DNA of 64,000 nucleotides, from assembly GCA_963795825.1 (NCBI GenBank), contig CAWCIW010000001.1, positions 1,116,001 to 1,180,000 on the forward strand. The letters run 5' to 3'. The DNA comes from BOG-908 sp963795825 (GTDB taxonomy: Bacteria > Pseudomonadota > Alphaproteobacteria > Acetobacterales > Acetobacteraceae). Position numbers and translations under genes: made by a program. Position 1 is the first letter of the stretch. Each line of letters starts with the position of its first letter. Shown one piece after another: positions 17,297 to 26,028 of this stretch. Under the pieces are notes generated by a model. That model was not told the origin of the DNA, searched no databases, and worked only from the letters and a program-made list of their open reading frames with translations.

Positions 17297-17350
17297 GGCA
17301 GGCATTGCCTTCTTTTTTGTAAAAAAGAAGCAAAAAACTTTTGCTGTGAC
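17297..17350. repeat. Single repeat arm (T-arm) with core IV start
   Basis: TGCCTTC-T6-GTAAAAAAGAAGC and AAAAAACTTTTG, followed by GCTGTGACGGTTGG, the core IV start also found at 56.3 kb. It splits the methionine-salvage operon between mtnD and mtnC. Confidence 0.82.
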
Positions 17351-17379
17351 GGTTGGGCTGGCGCTTCGGTCCGGCTCGG

Positions 17380-18066
17380 ATGATTGCGCGTCGGCCCACC
17401 GCTATTGTTACCGATATCGAGGGGACTACTACGCCGATCGCTTTCGTGCGCGACGTGCTGTTTCCTTATGCGCGGGCGCGGCTGCCGGCGTTCATCGCGT
17501 CGCACGGTGCCGAACCGCCGGTGGCCGGCCTGCTGGACGAGGCCGCCCAATTCGCTGAGGGCCGGCCGGTGCTCGACGCGCTGTTGGCCTGGATGGACGC
17601 CGACGCCAAGATCACCCCGCTGAAAACGCTCCAGGGCCTGATCTGGAACGACGGCTACGCGCGCGGTGACCTGCTCGGCCAGATCTACCCCGACGTGCCG
17701 CCCGTTTTGCGCCGCTGGCACGCGCGCGGCATACGACTCTACGTGTATTCCTCCGGCTCGGAAGCCGCCCAACGGCTGATCTTCGGCCATTCGGATGCCG
17801 GCAACCTCGCGCCTCTGTTCAGCGGCTTCTTCGACACCCGCGCCGGCGCCAAGCGCGCGGCTGCCAGCTACCGCAGCATCGCCCGCGGTATCGGCCTGCC
17901 CCCGGGCGAGGTGCTGTTCCTATCCGACATCGAACAGGAACTCGACGCGGCCGCCGACGCGGGGCTGGGCGCGACTCAATTGGCGCGCTTGCAGGACGGG
18001 ACCTTGCCTTCTTTGCGACATGAGGTGGTTCCCGATTTCTCGGTTTTGGCGGGGCGGGTTGGGTAA
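17380..18066 (+). CDS. mtnC: Enolase-phosphatase E1
   Basis: A HAD-family bifunctional enolase/phosphatase that makes acireductone for MtnD. It has the nucleophile motif VTDIEGTTTPIAFV typical of MtnC, the Ser of YVYSSGSEAAQ, the Lys region TRAGAKRAAASY and the acidic motif FLSDIEQELDAA. 228 residues from the ATG at 17380; the frame extends 9 codons further back without a better start. With mtnB and mtnD it covers three successive salvage steps; mtnA and mtnP are not in the window. Confidence 0.93.
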   Translation: MIARRPTAIVTDIEGTTTPIAFVRDVLFPYARARLPAFIASHGAEPPVAGLLDEAAQFAEGRPVLDALLAWMDADAKITPLKTLQGLIWNDGYARGDLLGQIYPDVPPVLRRWHARGIRLYVYSSGSEAAQRLIFGHSDAGNLAPLFSGFFDTRAGAKRAAASYRSIARGIGLPPGEVLFLSDIEQELDAAADAGLGATQLARLQDGTLPSLRHEVVPDFSVLAGRVG

Positions 18067-18067
18067 G

Positions 18068-18121
18068 TAGAAAGCAAGCAGTCCTTTTTTGAAAAAAAGG
18101 ACCAAAAAACTTTTGCTCCCC
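18068..18121. repeat. Single repeat arm (C-arm)
   Basis: AGTCC-T6-GAAAAAAAGGACC followed by AAAAAACTTTTGCTCC; the partner arm is missing. It starts 2-8 bases after the mtnC stop. The remaining 185 bases before gcrA hold no gene. Confidence 0.85.
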
Positions 18122-18305
18122 CGGTGGCATTGGCTGGTTCACCGTTCTTTGGGTTTTGGCGCGCATAAAGGGGGCTTGTTGCCCAACATTTTGTGGCGCC
18201 AGCGGAGTTGTCCACAAGTTTTTGTGTCGGCGCCGTTGATGTCGGCGATGTTTTGCTTCACGGTCCGCACTGTATCTAGTGGCTGGGCCGAGAAGGGGAC
18301 GCTAC

Positions 18306-18800
18306 ATGGAGTGGAACGACGACTCGATCAACCGCCTGCGCGCGTTATGGGCCGAAGGCCACTCTACGGCCGAAATCGGCCGTCGCATGAACGTCTCCAA
18401 GAACGCCGTCGTCGGCAAGGCGCACCGGCTGAACCTCGCCTCCCGCCCGTCGCCCATACGCCGCGACGGCGAGAAAACACCGCGCCGCCGCCTGCCGCGT
18501 CGCGCCTCCGGCTCCACCCTGCCGGTGCTGGCCGCCGCGCTGACCCCCATGCCGGTCGTCGAACAGCGCCGCCTGCCGGACCGCGCGCCGGCCGAACGCA
18601 CGCCGCCCGTGCTGCGCGCCGTGCCGCCGGCCTCGCGCCCCGGCGCACGCGTGACCCCCTGCTGCTGGCCGATCGGCGAGCCCGGCACACGCAGCTTTCG
18701 CTTCTGCGACTCGGACTCGATCGGCGGAAAGCCGTACTGCGAGGAGCATGCGGCGCTGGCTTATGTAAAGGTGCGCGATCGTCGCGAGGATGCGGCTTAG
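18306..18800 (+). CDS. gcrA: GcrA family cell cycle regulator
   Basis: An alphaproteobacterial transcription factor that recruits sigma-70 polymerase to methylated GANTC promoters. Residues 1-45 form the HTH (DDSINRLRALWAEGHSTAEI...NAVVGKAHRLNL); a basic Pro-rich linker leads to the C-terminal sigma-binding segment (CCWPIGEPGTRSFRFC, KPYCEEHAALAY) with its Cys residues. Full length at 164 residues. AAGGGG is 7 bases before the ATG. Confidence 0.95.
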   Translation: MEWNDDSINRLRALWAEGHSTAEIGRRMNVSKNAVVGKAHRLNLASRPSPIRRDGEKTPRRRLPRRASGSTLPVLAAALTPMPVVEQRRLPDRAPAERTPPVLRAVPPASRPGARVTPCCWPIGEPGTRSFRFCDSDSIGGKPYCEEHAALAYVKVRDRREDAA

Positions 18801-18880
18801 CTTAGGCTAGCAAGCAGTCCCATCCCCGCTGGTGTGGGCGCTTCGGTTTCCAACCCGTCTTGGAATCGCCCCATCGGTAG

Positions 18881-19060
18881 CAAGGAAGGAAGGCCTTCTT
18901 TTTCGAGAAAAAGAAGCAAAAAGCTTTTGCTATGACGCCTGCACGAGAATTAGGCTACGATTGCAACCGCATCGATTTGCAATAAGAGCGCAGACCGTCG
19001 TGCAGGCGTCATAGCAAAAGTTTTTTGGTCCTTTTTTTCAAAAAAGGACTGCTTGCTTCC
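18881..19060. repeat. Intergenic repeat element, full (T-arm / core II / C-arm)
   Basis: A well-kept copy. The core stem GACGCCTGCACGA pairs perfectly with TCGTGCAGGCGTC, and the centre contains TTGCAACCGCATCG. A leftover AGCAAGCAGTCC fragment lies at 18807-18820 and a core IV-like GGGCGCTTCGGTTTCC at 18837-18852, suggesting an older copy beside it. The element sits between the converging gcrA and holC. Confidence 0.92.
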
Positions 19061-19507
19061 TTATGCTTTCTTCTCCCACCCCCGAGCCCCCTGCTGCCAA
19101 TACGTAAGCAAATGCCCCCCCGCCTTGGCCGCCGCCCACCGAACCCGGGCCGCCCTTACCGCCGCCTCATCCCCCCCATCGAACAGATCGAACACGCGAT
19201 CGAACGCCTCTAGACGCGCGCAATCCACGCCATTTAGCAGGAACGCAAAGCGCGCCCCGTTCGGCGCATCGTCCTCCGTGGTGAGCCAGATCGGTTGCAG
19301 ATCGGGCTCGCCCGACGCCGCGGTGCCGTGTGGCAGCCAGTCGGGGTCGGTGCAAGCCCAGAGCGCCGCGTCGAGCTCGGCCAGATGCGCGGCGGAGCCG
19401 AGCATCACCACAGCGCGCTGCCCAGCGGCCAGCGTCCGGCCGAGCAGCGCCGGCAGCGCCGCGTCGGCTTTCGTGCGCGTCAGATGGTAGAAACCGATTT
19501 CAGCCAA
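19061..19507 (-). CDS. holC: DNA polymerase III subunit chi
   Basis: Links the clamp loader to single-strand binding protein. The 148-residue sequence opens with the family start (EIGFYHLTRTKADAALPALLGRTL), followed by AGQRAVVMLGS and WLPHGTA. The start codon is TTG at 19507, overlapping the aminopeptidase end by 8 bases with GAGG a few bases upstream. Downstream of pepA, as in many alphaproteobacteria. It ends at the edge of a repeat element. Confidence 0.88.
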   Translation of the reverse strand: MAEIGFYHLTRTKADAALPALLGRTLAAGQRAVVMLGSAAHLAELDAALWACTDPDWLPHGTAASGEPDLQPIWLTTEDDAPNGARFAFLLNGVDCARLEAFDRVFDLFDGGDEAAVRAARVRWAAAKAGGHLLTYWQQGARGWEKKA

Positions 19508-20681
19508 GCGGCACCTCGTAGCGGTCGGCCACCAGCCGGTCCAGCAGGCGCGCGCCGAAGCCGGTGGCACCCTTTGCGTGACGGCCGCTGGCTTCCTCGT
19601 GCTGTTCCACGCCGGCGATATCGAGATGCAGCCACGGCGTGTCGTCCACGAAGCGGCGCAGGAACGCGGCCGCCTGGCTGGCATCGGGCTGGCCGCGCGC
19701 ATCGACGCAATGGCGTATGTCGGCGATGTCGCTGTCCAGCGCGCGAAGATCGGCCTCGGTGAACGGCATGCGCCAAAGGGGCTCGCCCACGGCCGCGCCG
19801 GCGGCCGCGGCGGCGTGCGCCAGCGCGTCGTCCGATCCGAACGCGCCGGCGTGCACATGGCCGAGCGCCGTCACGATGCTGCCGGTCAGCGTGGCCAGAT
19901 CGATGATGGCGGCGGGGTTCTGCGCCACCGTCCAGGCCAGCGCGTCGGCAAGAACCAGGCGGCCTTCCGCGTCGGTGTCGACGACGGCGACCGTGCTGCC
20001 GTCGAACATGCGCAGCACGTCGCCCGGCCGGTAGCTGGCGGCGCCGGTCATGTTCTCGGCCACGGCGAGCACCGCCATCGCGGCTGCCGGCGAGCGCCGA
20101 CGCGCCAGCGCCAGCATCGCGCCGGCGCAGGCCGCCGCACCCGCCATGTCTGCCCGCATGTCCCACATATGGTCGGCCGGCTTGATGCAGATGCCGCCGG
20201 TATCGAAGGTGATCGCCTTGCCGACGAACGCCACCGGCGCGCCGGCGCCTGCCCAGCGCAGCACGATGAGGCAGGGCGGCGCCGACCCGCCGGCGCCCAC
20301 CGCCAGCAGTCCGCCGAAGCCTTGCCGCGCCAGCTCGGCCGCGTCGAGCACCTCGAGCGCCACGCCGGCTTCGACCAGTGGCGCGAGCCGGGCCGCGAAA
20401 CTGGCGGGGTTCAGCGTGTTGGACGGCTCGGTGACCAGGTCGCGCGCGAACAGCGCGCCTTCCACCCCGGCCGATATACATGGCCCAGGCGGCTTGCGTG
20501 CCGGGATCGTCCGATACCAGGTCGATCCGGCCAGCAGCTTCGCGTCGTCGGCGGGTTTGGTGCGCAGCTTCTGATAGTCCCAGGCGCGCAGGCAGGCGCC
20601 GGCGGCCAGGCGCGCGGCGGTATCGGCGGGCAGGCCGCGCGCGTCTATCGCGATGCGGGGCGAGCGGAGCAGGAGGGACAC
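19500..20681 (-). CDS. Leucyl aminopeptidase family protein (M17), N-terminally short, with local frame slip
   Basis: The M17 catalytic domain is intact: GKAITFDTGGICIKP, MWDMRADMAGAA, VDTDAEGRLVLADALA and IDLATLTGSIVTALG. It shares clear similarity with the paralogue at 20957-22432, but two things are odd. The N-terminal macro-like domain (about 100 residues) is missing; the frame is open up to 20828 with no ATG, GTG or TTG above the GTG at 20681. Also, between about 20466 and 20528 the residues GSTWYRTIPARKPP read differently from the paralogue, while another frame gives the expected LVSDDPGTQAAWAMY, so a -1 and a +1 change compensate. It may be a decaying or non-catalytic copy. Confidence 0.72.
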   Translation of the reverse strand: MSLLLRSPRIAIDARGLPADTAARLAAGACLRAWDYQKLRTKPADDAKLLAGSTWYRTIPARKPPGPCISAGVEGALFARDLVTEPSNTLNPASFAARLAPLVEAGVALEVLDAAELARQGFGGLLAVGAGGSAPPCLIVLRWAGAGAPVAFVGKAITFDTGGICIKPADHMWDMRADMAGAAACAGAMLALARRRSPAAAMAVLAVAENMTGAASYRPGDVLRMFDGSTVAVVDTDAEGRLVLADALAWTVAQNPAAIIDLATLTGSIVTALGHVHAGAFGSDDALAHAAAAAGAAVGEPLWRMPFTEADLRALDSDIADIRHCVDARGQPDASQAAAFLRRFVDDTPWLHLDIAGVEQHEEASGRHAKGATGFGARLLDRLVADRYEVPLG

Positions 20682-20832
20682 GCCTTCTGCGCCGGCGGCT
20701 TCGGCATCTTCGCCGAAATTGGTGAAGACGATGTTGGCGATATGCTTTGTGCTGTCGGGCTCGGTTTGCGTCGTTGTCGGCCGGATCGAGCGGTGTTTCG
20801 GTTGGCAGCTCGGTGGTGTGATGGATTTTTAG

Positions 20833-20964
20833 CAAGGCAAGCAGTCCTTTTTTGGAAAAAAGGACCAAAAAACTTTTGCTCCCTGTCGGGTGGTGGGGAA
20901 GTTCTCCCCGACAGGGACCAAAAGTTTTTTGCTTCTTTTTTTCAAAAAAGAAGGCCTTACTTGC
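20833..20964. repeat. Intergenic repeat element, full (C-arm / core I / T-arm)
   Basis: C-arm with a TTGGAA loop, core CTGTCGGG...CCCGACAG, T-arm with a TTCAAA loop. Its right end contains the stop codon (TAA, 20957-20959) of the intact leucyl aminopeptidase. It separates the two tandem aminopeptidase genes and sits where the second one lacks its N-terminus. Confidence 0.9.
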
Positions 20965-22432
20965 TTTCGAAATGTTCGGCCACGAGCCGGTCCAGCAGCC
21001 GCACCCCGAACGCCGTGGCGCCCTTCGGCATCACCGCGCTGTCCTTCGTGGCCCAGGCCGTTCCGGCGATATCCAGATGCGCCCAGGGCTTTTCATTGAC
21101 GAAGCGCGCGATGAAATGGGCCGCCGTGATCGAGCTGCCCGGCCGTCCGGTGATGTTCTTCATGTCCGCGATGTCGCTCTTGAGCTGCTTGTCGTAGTCG
21201 CGGCCCATCGGCATGCGCCACAATTTCTCGCCCGTCGCGGTGCCCGCTTCTGTAAGCTTGGTGGCCAGGGCATCATCGTTGCTGAACAGCCCGGCATGTT
21301 CGTGGCCGAGTGCGACGATGATGGCACCGGTCAGCGTCGCCAGATCGACCATGAAGCGCGGATCGAATTTCTCCTGCGCGTACCAGAGCACGTCGGCGAG
21401 AACCAGGCGGCCTTCGGCGTCGGTGTTCAGCACCTCGATCGTCTGCCCGGAGTAGCTGCGCACCACATCGCCCGGCCGCTGCGCGGTGGCGGACGGCATG
21501 TTCTCGACCAGGCCGACCAGGCCTATGGCGTTGACTTTCGCTTTGCGCCCGGCGAGCGCGGCCATCAGGCCGACGACGGTGCCGGCGCCGGCCATGTCCC
21601 ACTTCATGTCTTCCATGCCGCCGGCCGGCTTGATGCTGATGCCGCCGGTATCGAACGTGACGCCCTTGCCAATGAACGCCACCGGCTTGTCGTCGGCGAA
21701 ACTCTTCTCCGCACCTTGCCACTGCATCACCACCATGCGCGGCGGCTGCGCACTGCCCTGGCTCACGCCGAGCAGCGAGCCGAACCCGAGCTTTTCCAGC
21801 TCGGCTTGGCCGAACACCTCGATCTTCAAGCCTAGATCGGCAAGCTTCTCGATACGCGTGGCGAATTCCGGCGGATTGAGGATGTTGGCGGGCTCGCTGA
21901 CCAGGTCGCGCGTGATGAACACGCCACGGGCGATCGCGTGCAGCGCCGGCCAGGCGGCCTGTGCTGCCGCGGGATCGCTTGTGAGCACACGCAGCGCCAT
22001 GAGCTTCGGCTTGTCTTCCGGCTTCTGCTTGGTGCGGTAGATGTCGAACCGGTAGCTGCGGAGCACCGCGCCCAACGCCGCATGGGCCGCATGGGCGGCC
22101 ACGCCATCGGCCGCGAGCGCCGCCACCGGCTCGCGCGCCAAGCCGGCCGCGATCATGCCCGCGGCTTCCTCGACGCGCCGTGGCGTGAGATCCGCCTCCT
22201 TGCCCAGTCCGGCGGCCACCACGCGCGACAGCCCGGCGCCCGGCGCCAGAACCGTGCAGCTCGTGCCCTCCTTGCCGGTGAACTCGGCGGCGGCAAAGGC
22301 GCGGGTGAGGGCGCCGCCGGTGGCCTCGTCGGCGGCATGCCACAGGCCGGACGCGCCGGCACCTTCGCCCACCAGCAGCCCCAGGGCGCCGCTTTGCGGC
22401 AGGGCGGCTTCGGCGAAGGTCACGTCTATCAT
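20957..22432 (-). CDS. pepA: Leucyl aminopeptidase (M17)
   Basis: A cytosolic di-zinc exopeptidase of 491 residues. The N-terminal macro-like domain (1-165) is followed by the catalytic domain with Lys/Asp in GKGVTFDTGGISIKP, Asp in DMKWDMAGAG, and NTDAEGRLVLAD carrying Asp, Glu and Arg. The ATG at 22432 has AGGA 7 bases upstream; the much longer open frame beyond it is antisense to pheA. First gene of a pepA, pepA-like, holC run on the minus strand. Confidence 0.95.
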   Translation of the reverse strand: MIDVTFAEAALPQSGALGLLVGEGAGASGLWHAADEATGGALTRAFAAAEFTGKEGTSCTVLAPGAGLSRVVAAGLGKEADLTPRRVEEAAGMIAAGLAREPVAALAADGVAAHAAHAALGAVLRSYRFDIYRTKQKPEDKPKLMALRVLTSDPAAAQAAWPALHAIARGVFITRDLVSEPANILNPPEFATRIEKLADLGLKIEVFGQAELEKLGFGSLLGVSQGSAQPPRMVVMQWQGAEKSFADDKPVAFIGKGVTFDTGGISIKPAGGMEDMKWDMAGAGTVVGLMAALAGRKAKVNAIGLVGLVENMPSATAQRPGDVVRSYSGQTIEVLNTDAEGRLVLADVLWYAQEKFDPRFMVDLATLTGAIIVALGHEHAGLFSNDDALATKLTEAGTATGEKLWRMPMGRDYDKQLKSDIADMKNITGRPGSSITAAHFIARFVNEKPWAHLDIAGTAWATKDSAVMPKGATAFGVRLLDRLVAEHFESK

Positions 22433-22502
22433 GCGGTCATCCTGTTTTTTGGCGAGGGTGGAGATTAGGCAAATGGGGCTGGCTTTGCCAGGGCCAGGGA
22501 GG

Positions 22503-22673
22503 GAAGCAAGCAAGCAGTCCTTTTTGCAAAAAGGACCAAAAAACTTTTGTCTCCGTTCGCTGGGGCCGGCGCCTGGACCCTGTGACCCAGGCACTACGCG
22601 TATCCAGCTTGCGCGCAACAGCGGATCAAAAGTTTTTTGCTTCTTTTTTGCAAAAAAGAAGGCCTTCCTGCCT
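22503..22673. repeat. Intergenic repeat element, full (C-arm / core III / T-arm)
   Basis: C-arm with a TGCA loop (CCTTTTTGCAAAAAGG) and T-arm of the same loop type. The core matches, in reverse orientation, the core of the 50.6 kb copy (AGCTGGATACGCG, GCCGGCCCCAGCGAACGG). It lies in the divergent gap between pepA and pheA, where no terminator is needed. Confidence 0.9.
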
Positions 22674-22756
22674 TGCCGAAAGCGTCCGCGCGTCCCCTGC
22701 TCTATCCTGGGGGTAGCCCGCCGGTGCACATGCAGGCGGAAATCCTCGGAGCCCCC

Positions 22757-23593
22757 ATGCTCACCGCAATCGCCTTCCAGGGCCGGCCCGGCGCCTACTC
22801 GGACCTGGCCTGCCGCACGGCTTTTCCCGGCCGCCTTACGCTGCCCTGCGACACGTTCGAGCTGACGATCGAGGCGGTGCATGACGGCCGCGCCGGCCTG
22901 GCCATGCTGCCCTGCGAGAACTCGCTGGCCGGAAGGGTGCCCGACATACACGCGCTGCTGCCGGGCAGCGGCCTCTCCATCGTGGGCGAACACTTCCAGC
23001 GCGTGGAACACTGCCTGCTCGCCCCACGCGGCGCCACGCTGGCCGACGTGCGGCGCGTACACTCCCACGCGGTGGCGCTGGGCCAGGTGCGCCGCCTGGT
23101 GCGCGAACTCGGCGTGGCCGCCGTGGTGCAAGCCGATACCGCTGGCAGCGCGCAACTTGTGGCGGAATGGGGCAGGGCAGAGGACGCGGCGATCGCCTCC
23201 GCCCTGGCCGCCGAGATCTACGGGCTGGACGTGCTGCGCGCCAACGTGGAAGACGCCGCGCACAACACCACGCGTTTCTACGTGGCGGCGCGCGATCCGG
23301 TGGGGCGCGACGCCGCCGAGCCCGGGCTGATGACGACGTTCATATTCCGCGTGCGCAACGTGCCCGCGGCGCTGTTCAAGGCGCTTGGCGGGTTTGCCAC
23401 CAACGGCGTGAACATGACTAAGCTCGAGAGTTACATGGTGGATGGCCAGTTCACCGCGACGCAGTTCCTGTGCGACGTGGATGGGCATCCGGAGCAGCCT
23501 GGGCTGCGTCTGGCTTTGGAGGAGTTGTCGTTCTTTTCCAACGAGGTTCGTGTTCTGGGGGTTTATCCGCGGTCTGCGTTCCGGCGGGTTTGA
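22757..23593 (+). CDS. pheA: Prephenate dehydratase
   Basis: Converts prephenate to phenylpyruvate for Phe synthesis. Residues 1-185 are the dehydratase domain (IAFQGRPGAYSDLA, MLPCENSLAGRV, HSHAVALGQ, the catalytic-region NTTRFYV), and from about 190 an ACT domain (AALFKALGGFATNGVNMTKL, ESYM) for feedback by Phe. There is no chorismate mutase domain. The ATG at 22757 follows GGAG; an in-frame ATG at 22730 is possible. Confidence 0.94.
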   Translation: MLTAIAFQGRPGAYSDLACRTAFPGRLTLPCDTFELTIEAVHDGRAGLAMLPCENSLAGRVPDIHALLPGSGLSIVGEHFQRVEHCLLAPRGATLADVRRVHSHAVALGQVRRLVRELGVAAVVQADTAGSAQLVAEWGRAEDAAIASALAAEIYGLDVLRANVEDAAHNTTRFYVAARDPVGRDAAEPGLMTTFIFRVRNVPAALFKALGGFATNGVNMTKLESYMVDGQFTATQFLCDVDGHPEQPGLRLALEELSFFSNEVRVLGVYPRSAFRRV

Positions 23594-23626
23594 AGTCGGG
23601 TTGTTAGGCTAGGAAAGGGTAGCGCA

Positions 23627-23815
23627 GGCAAGGCAAGGCAAGGCAAGCAGTCCTTTTTTGAAAAAAAGGACCAAAAAACTTTTACTGTGACGTCTGCATA
23701 GAGGCTTTGGTTCGTTTTGGAAGTTGATGCGGTTGCAGTGGCAGCTTTGATTATCGTGCAAGTGTCGGAGCGAAGACTTTTCTATGTCTTGGAGAAAACT
23801 CTTTTTGCGCTGCCG
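23627..23815. repeat. Intergenic repeat element, left half good, right half decayed
   Basis: C-arm with AAAAAACTTTTAC, then a core II-like GACGTCTGCAT...GTGCAAGTGTC, then an eroded right arm (AAGACTTTTCTATGTCTTGG-AGAAAACTC). Three tandem GGCAA units precede it. Follows pheA. Confidence 0.75.
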
Positions 23816-24002
23816 CTGCACGCGCCTTTGGCAGCAGTATGGTCCGTGAGTTCTGCAGTCTCAATCAGGCCTGAGCACTCGCAAACCAGCAGAGATGCCC
23901 GCCTCGGATCCAGACGAAAGTCGCAAAGATGTAGCCCTCGACGGCAAGCGATCATAACATCGGGGACACAGCGCAACCCCGCAAGACAGCCCTGCGACAG
24001 CG
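23816..24002. other. Spacer between two repeat copies, no gene seen
   Basis: The 460-base gap from pheA to nudC (23594-24053) is repeat sequence except for these 187 bases. They contain no convincing coding frame or RNA structure. Confidence 0.5.
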
Positions 24003-24053
24003 CGATCAAAAGTCTTTTGCTTCTTTTCTTCAGAAAAGAAGGCCTTGCCTTGC
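24003..24053. repeat. Single repeat arm (T-arm)
   Basis: ATCAAAAGTCTTTTG then CTTCTTTTCTTCAGAAAAGAAGG, the TTCAGA loop subfamily. It abuts the nudC stop codon. Confidence 0.85.
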
Positions 24054-24974
24054 CTAACCAAACCCAACCCTAGCCCTCCCCAACCACTCCTCAATCAACC
24101 GCCGCGCGATCGACATATCAGGCGGCAACACGAACCCCTCCCGAGCGCGCACCTCGGCCCGCGTGAACCACCGCGCCTCCACCAGCTCGTTGGCGTCCAC
24201 CGTCAGCGCATCGGTGGTGGCCTCCGCCGAGAACCCCAGCATGATGCTGGACGGAAACGGCCAGGGTTGGCTCGAGCGATACTGCACGTTCGCCACGCGT
24301 ATGCCGGCCTCTTCCCATACTTCGCGCGCCACCGCTTCTTCCAGCGACTCGCCCGGTTCGACGAAGCCGGCCAGCGTGGTGAACAACCGCATGTCGCGGA
24401 AGCGCGCGGGGTGGCCGAGCAGCGCGCGGTCGGTATGTGTGACGAGCATAATCACCGCCGGATCGGTGCGCGGAAAATGCTGCGCGCCGCAGCCGGTGCA
24501 GCTCATCACGTGTCCGGCGTCGCGGGAGATGCAGTCGGCGCCGCACACGTTGCAAAATCGCGTGCGAGTGCGCCAGTGCATCAGGCCGCGCGCGTGGGCG
24601 AGAATGGCGGCGTCATCGGGTGGGAGCAGCCCCGCGACGCGACGCAGATCGTCGTAGCGCATGCCGTCCGGCGTGGGCGGCGAGTCGAGGCTGCTCACAT
24701 CGAGGGTGAAGAGGGTGCGGCTGGTGTCCTGCCCGAGCAGCGCCCAGGGCTTTGTGGCGAGCAGGCTGCGCGCGTGATGCGGGTCGAGGAGCCCCATTAC
24801 GGGTGCGGCGGTCTCCCCGGCAGTGAGGTTGCGGCCGCGCCAGACCGGGGCGAAGGCGGCGGCCGGGCCGGCGAGTTGCGCGCTGATCCAGGCGGCATCC
24901 TTGCGGCGGGCATCCAGCCGGTCGAGCTTGCTGCCGGCAAAGATGTTCGGCTGGTGCGCGTGGAGGGTTTGCAT
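24054..24974 (-). CDS. nudC: NAD(+)/NADH diphosphatase (RNA decapping hydrolase) NudC
   Basis: A 306-residue Nudix hydrolase that cleaves NAD(H) and removes NAD caps from RNA. It carries the four-Cys zinc knuckle (CNVCGADC...CTGCG), the Nudix box (GFVEPGESLEEAVAREVWEE) and the NudC signature SQPWPFPSS. The ATG at 24974 has AGGAA 7 bases upstream. Its stop touches a repeat arm. Confidence 0.95.
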   Translation of the reverse strand: MQTLHAHQPNIFAGSKLDRLDARRKDAAWISAQLAGPAAAFAPVWRGRNLTAGETAAPVMGLLDPHHARSLLATKPWALLGQDTSRTLFTLDVSSLDSPPTPDGMRYDDLRRVAGLLPPDDAAILAHARGLMHWRTRTRFCNVCGADCISRDAGHVMSCTGCGAQHFPRTDPAVIMLVTHTDRALLGHPARFRDMRLFTTLAGFVEPGESLEEAVAREVWEEAGIRVANVQYRSSQPWPFPSSIMLGFSAEATTDALTVDANELVEARWFTRAEVRAREGFVLPPDMSIARRLIEEWLGRARVGFG

Positions 24975-25013
24975 TGGCGGGTTCCTGACACGCGGCGGGC
25001 GTCAGGGGCAAGA

Positions 25014-25044
25014 AGACCCGCCCTGGCGATGCCGGGGCGGGTCT
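25014..25044 (-). terminator. Terminator after the DUF2382 gene
   Basis: AGACCCGCCC and GGGCGGGTCT form a perfect 10-base stem around 11 bases; reading on the minus strand it is followed by TCTTCTTG. It lies 60-90 bases past the end of the DUF2382 gene and before nudC. Confidence 0.6.
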
Positions 25045-25104
25045 GTCACGCTGCGATCGTGCCTTGGCCGGGGCGAGCGCCCGGCCAGGCGGTTCGGGCT
25101 GCCG

Positions 25105-26028
25105 TCAGACGGCCGGCTTGTGCGGCAAGGTGGTCCCGGCAATGCCCGTCGCGCCGGCGGTCTGCGTGCCGGGCTCCTTGGTGATCTCCACGTCCTCGCG
25201 ACGCACGGTGTCGCGCACCGTCTCTGTCCGGTCGGCGGCTTCCTTGCGGAGCACGATCTCCTCGGTCACGCGCGCCTGCTTGGAGATCACGGCTTCTTCG
25301 GCGGTTTCCGTCAGCTCGATGGTACGGTCGGCGAAGCTGTCGCCGGCAACGGCGCGGCCGTCGGTGACCGGGCGGCGTTCGACGGTGACCCGTTCGTCAT
25401 GCAGGCTGACCTGCTGTTCGACCGGCGTCTCGACCACGTAGCGGCGCACGCGGGTGGTGCCGCGGTTGATCGCGCGCTTGCCCACCGACAGCGTCTCTTC
25501 GGAGAGCTGGATGGTGCCCGGTTCGCCGGCGGCCGCAGCGCCGATGCGGGCCGTGGCGAGGGTGGTGGCGGTGGCGGCCGTGCCGCCGGCGTAGGTGTTG
25601 GCGGTCGTGCCAGTCTGGGTGGTGCCGGTCTGGGTGGTGCCAGTTGCAGTGCCAGTTACGCCGTAGCTGACGGCGCGTTCGTCGATGTCGATCGGGCTGT
25701 GGCGCTCGAGAATGTCGAGCACCTGGTCGAGATGGCTGCCGGTGCCGCGCACCGTCACCAGGGTGGAGCCGCTTTGCAGGCTGCGGTCGTACACGGCGGT
25801 GTCGTGGCCGTATTCCGGCTCGGCGCCGAACAGGCTGGCCCAGAAACCGGGTTCCTGCCGGGGCGCGCTGGCGGTTTGGGCCGAAATGTTTGTGGTGTCG
25901 GACGTGATGTCGCCGGCGTGCTGGGTAATGTCGGCGTGGGGGATGCCGGCGGCCTCGAGGTCGCGCACGGCGGCGGCAGCGTGTTCGGCGGTGTCGAAGA
26001 CCGCGACAATCGTCTCGTCGTTCTGCAT
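25105..26028 (-). CDS. YsnF/AvaK-type DUF2382 stress protein
   Basis: A 307-residue protein. Residues 1-110 form an N-terminal alpha/beta domain like that of general-stress proteins (TIVAVFDTAEHAAAAVRDLE). A Thr/Gly linker with two TGTTQTGTT repeats follows, and residues about 170-290 are the DUF2382 charged domain (EETLSVGKRAINRGTTRVRR, ETPVEQQVSLHDERVTVERR). The function is unknown; the family is stress-linked. The ATG at 26028 has AGGA 7 bases upstream. Confidence 0.85.
   Translation of the reverse strand: MQNDETIVAVFDTAEHAAAAVRDLEAAGIPHADITQHAGDITSDTTNISAQTASAPRQEPGFWASLFGAEPEYGHDTAVYDRSLQSGSTLVTVRGTGSHLDQVLDILERHSPIDIDERAVSYGVTGTATGTTQTGTTQTGTTANTYAGGTAATATTLATARIGAAAAGEPGTIQLSEETLSVGKRAINRGTTRVRRYVVETPVEQQVSLHDERVTVERRPVTDGRAVAGDSFADRTIELTETAEEAVISKQARVTEEIVLRKEAADRTETVRDTVRREDVEITKEPGTQTAGATGIAGTTLPHKPAV

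Noticed and set aside
22433..23488. Upstream extension of pepA to a frame of 843 residues
   Set aside because: The extra part is antisense to pheA and a repeat element; the conserved N-terminus and ribosome-binding site are at 22432.
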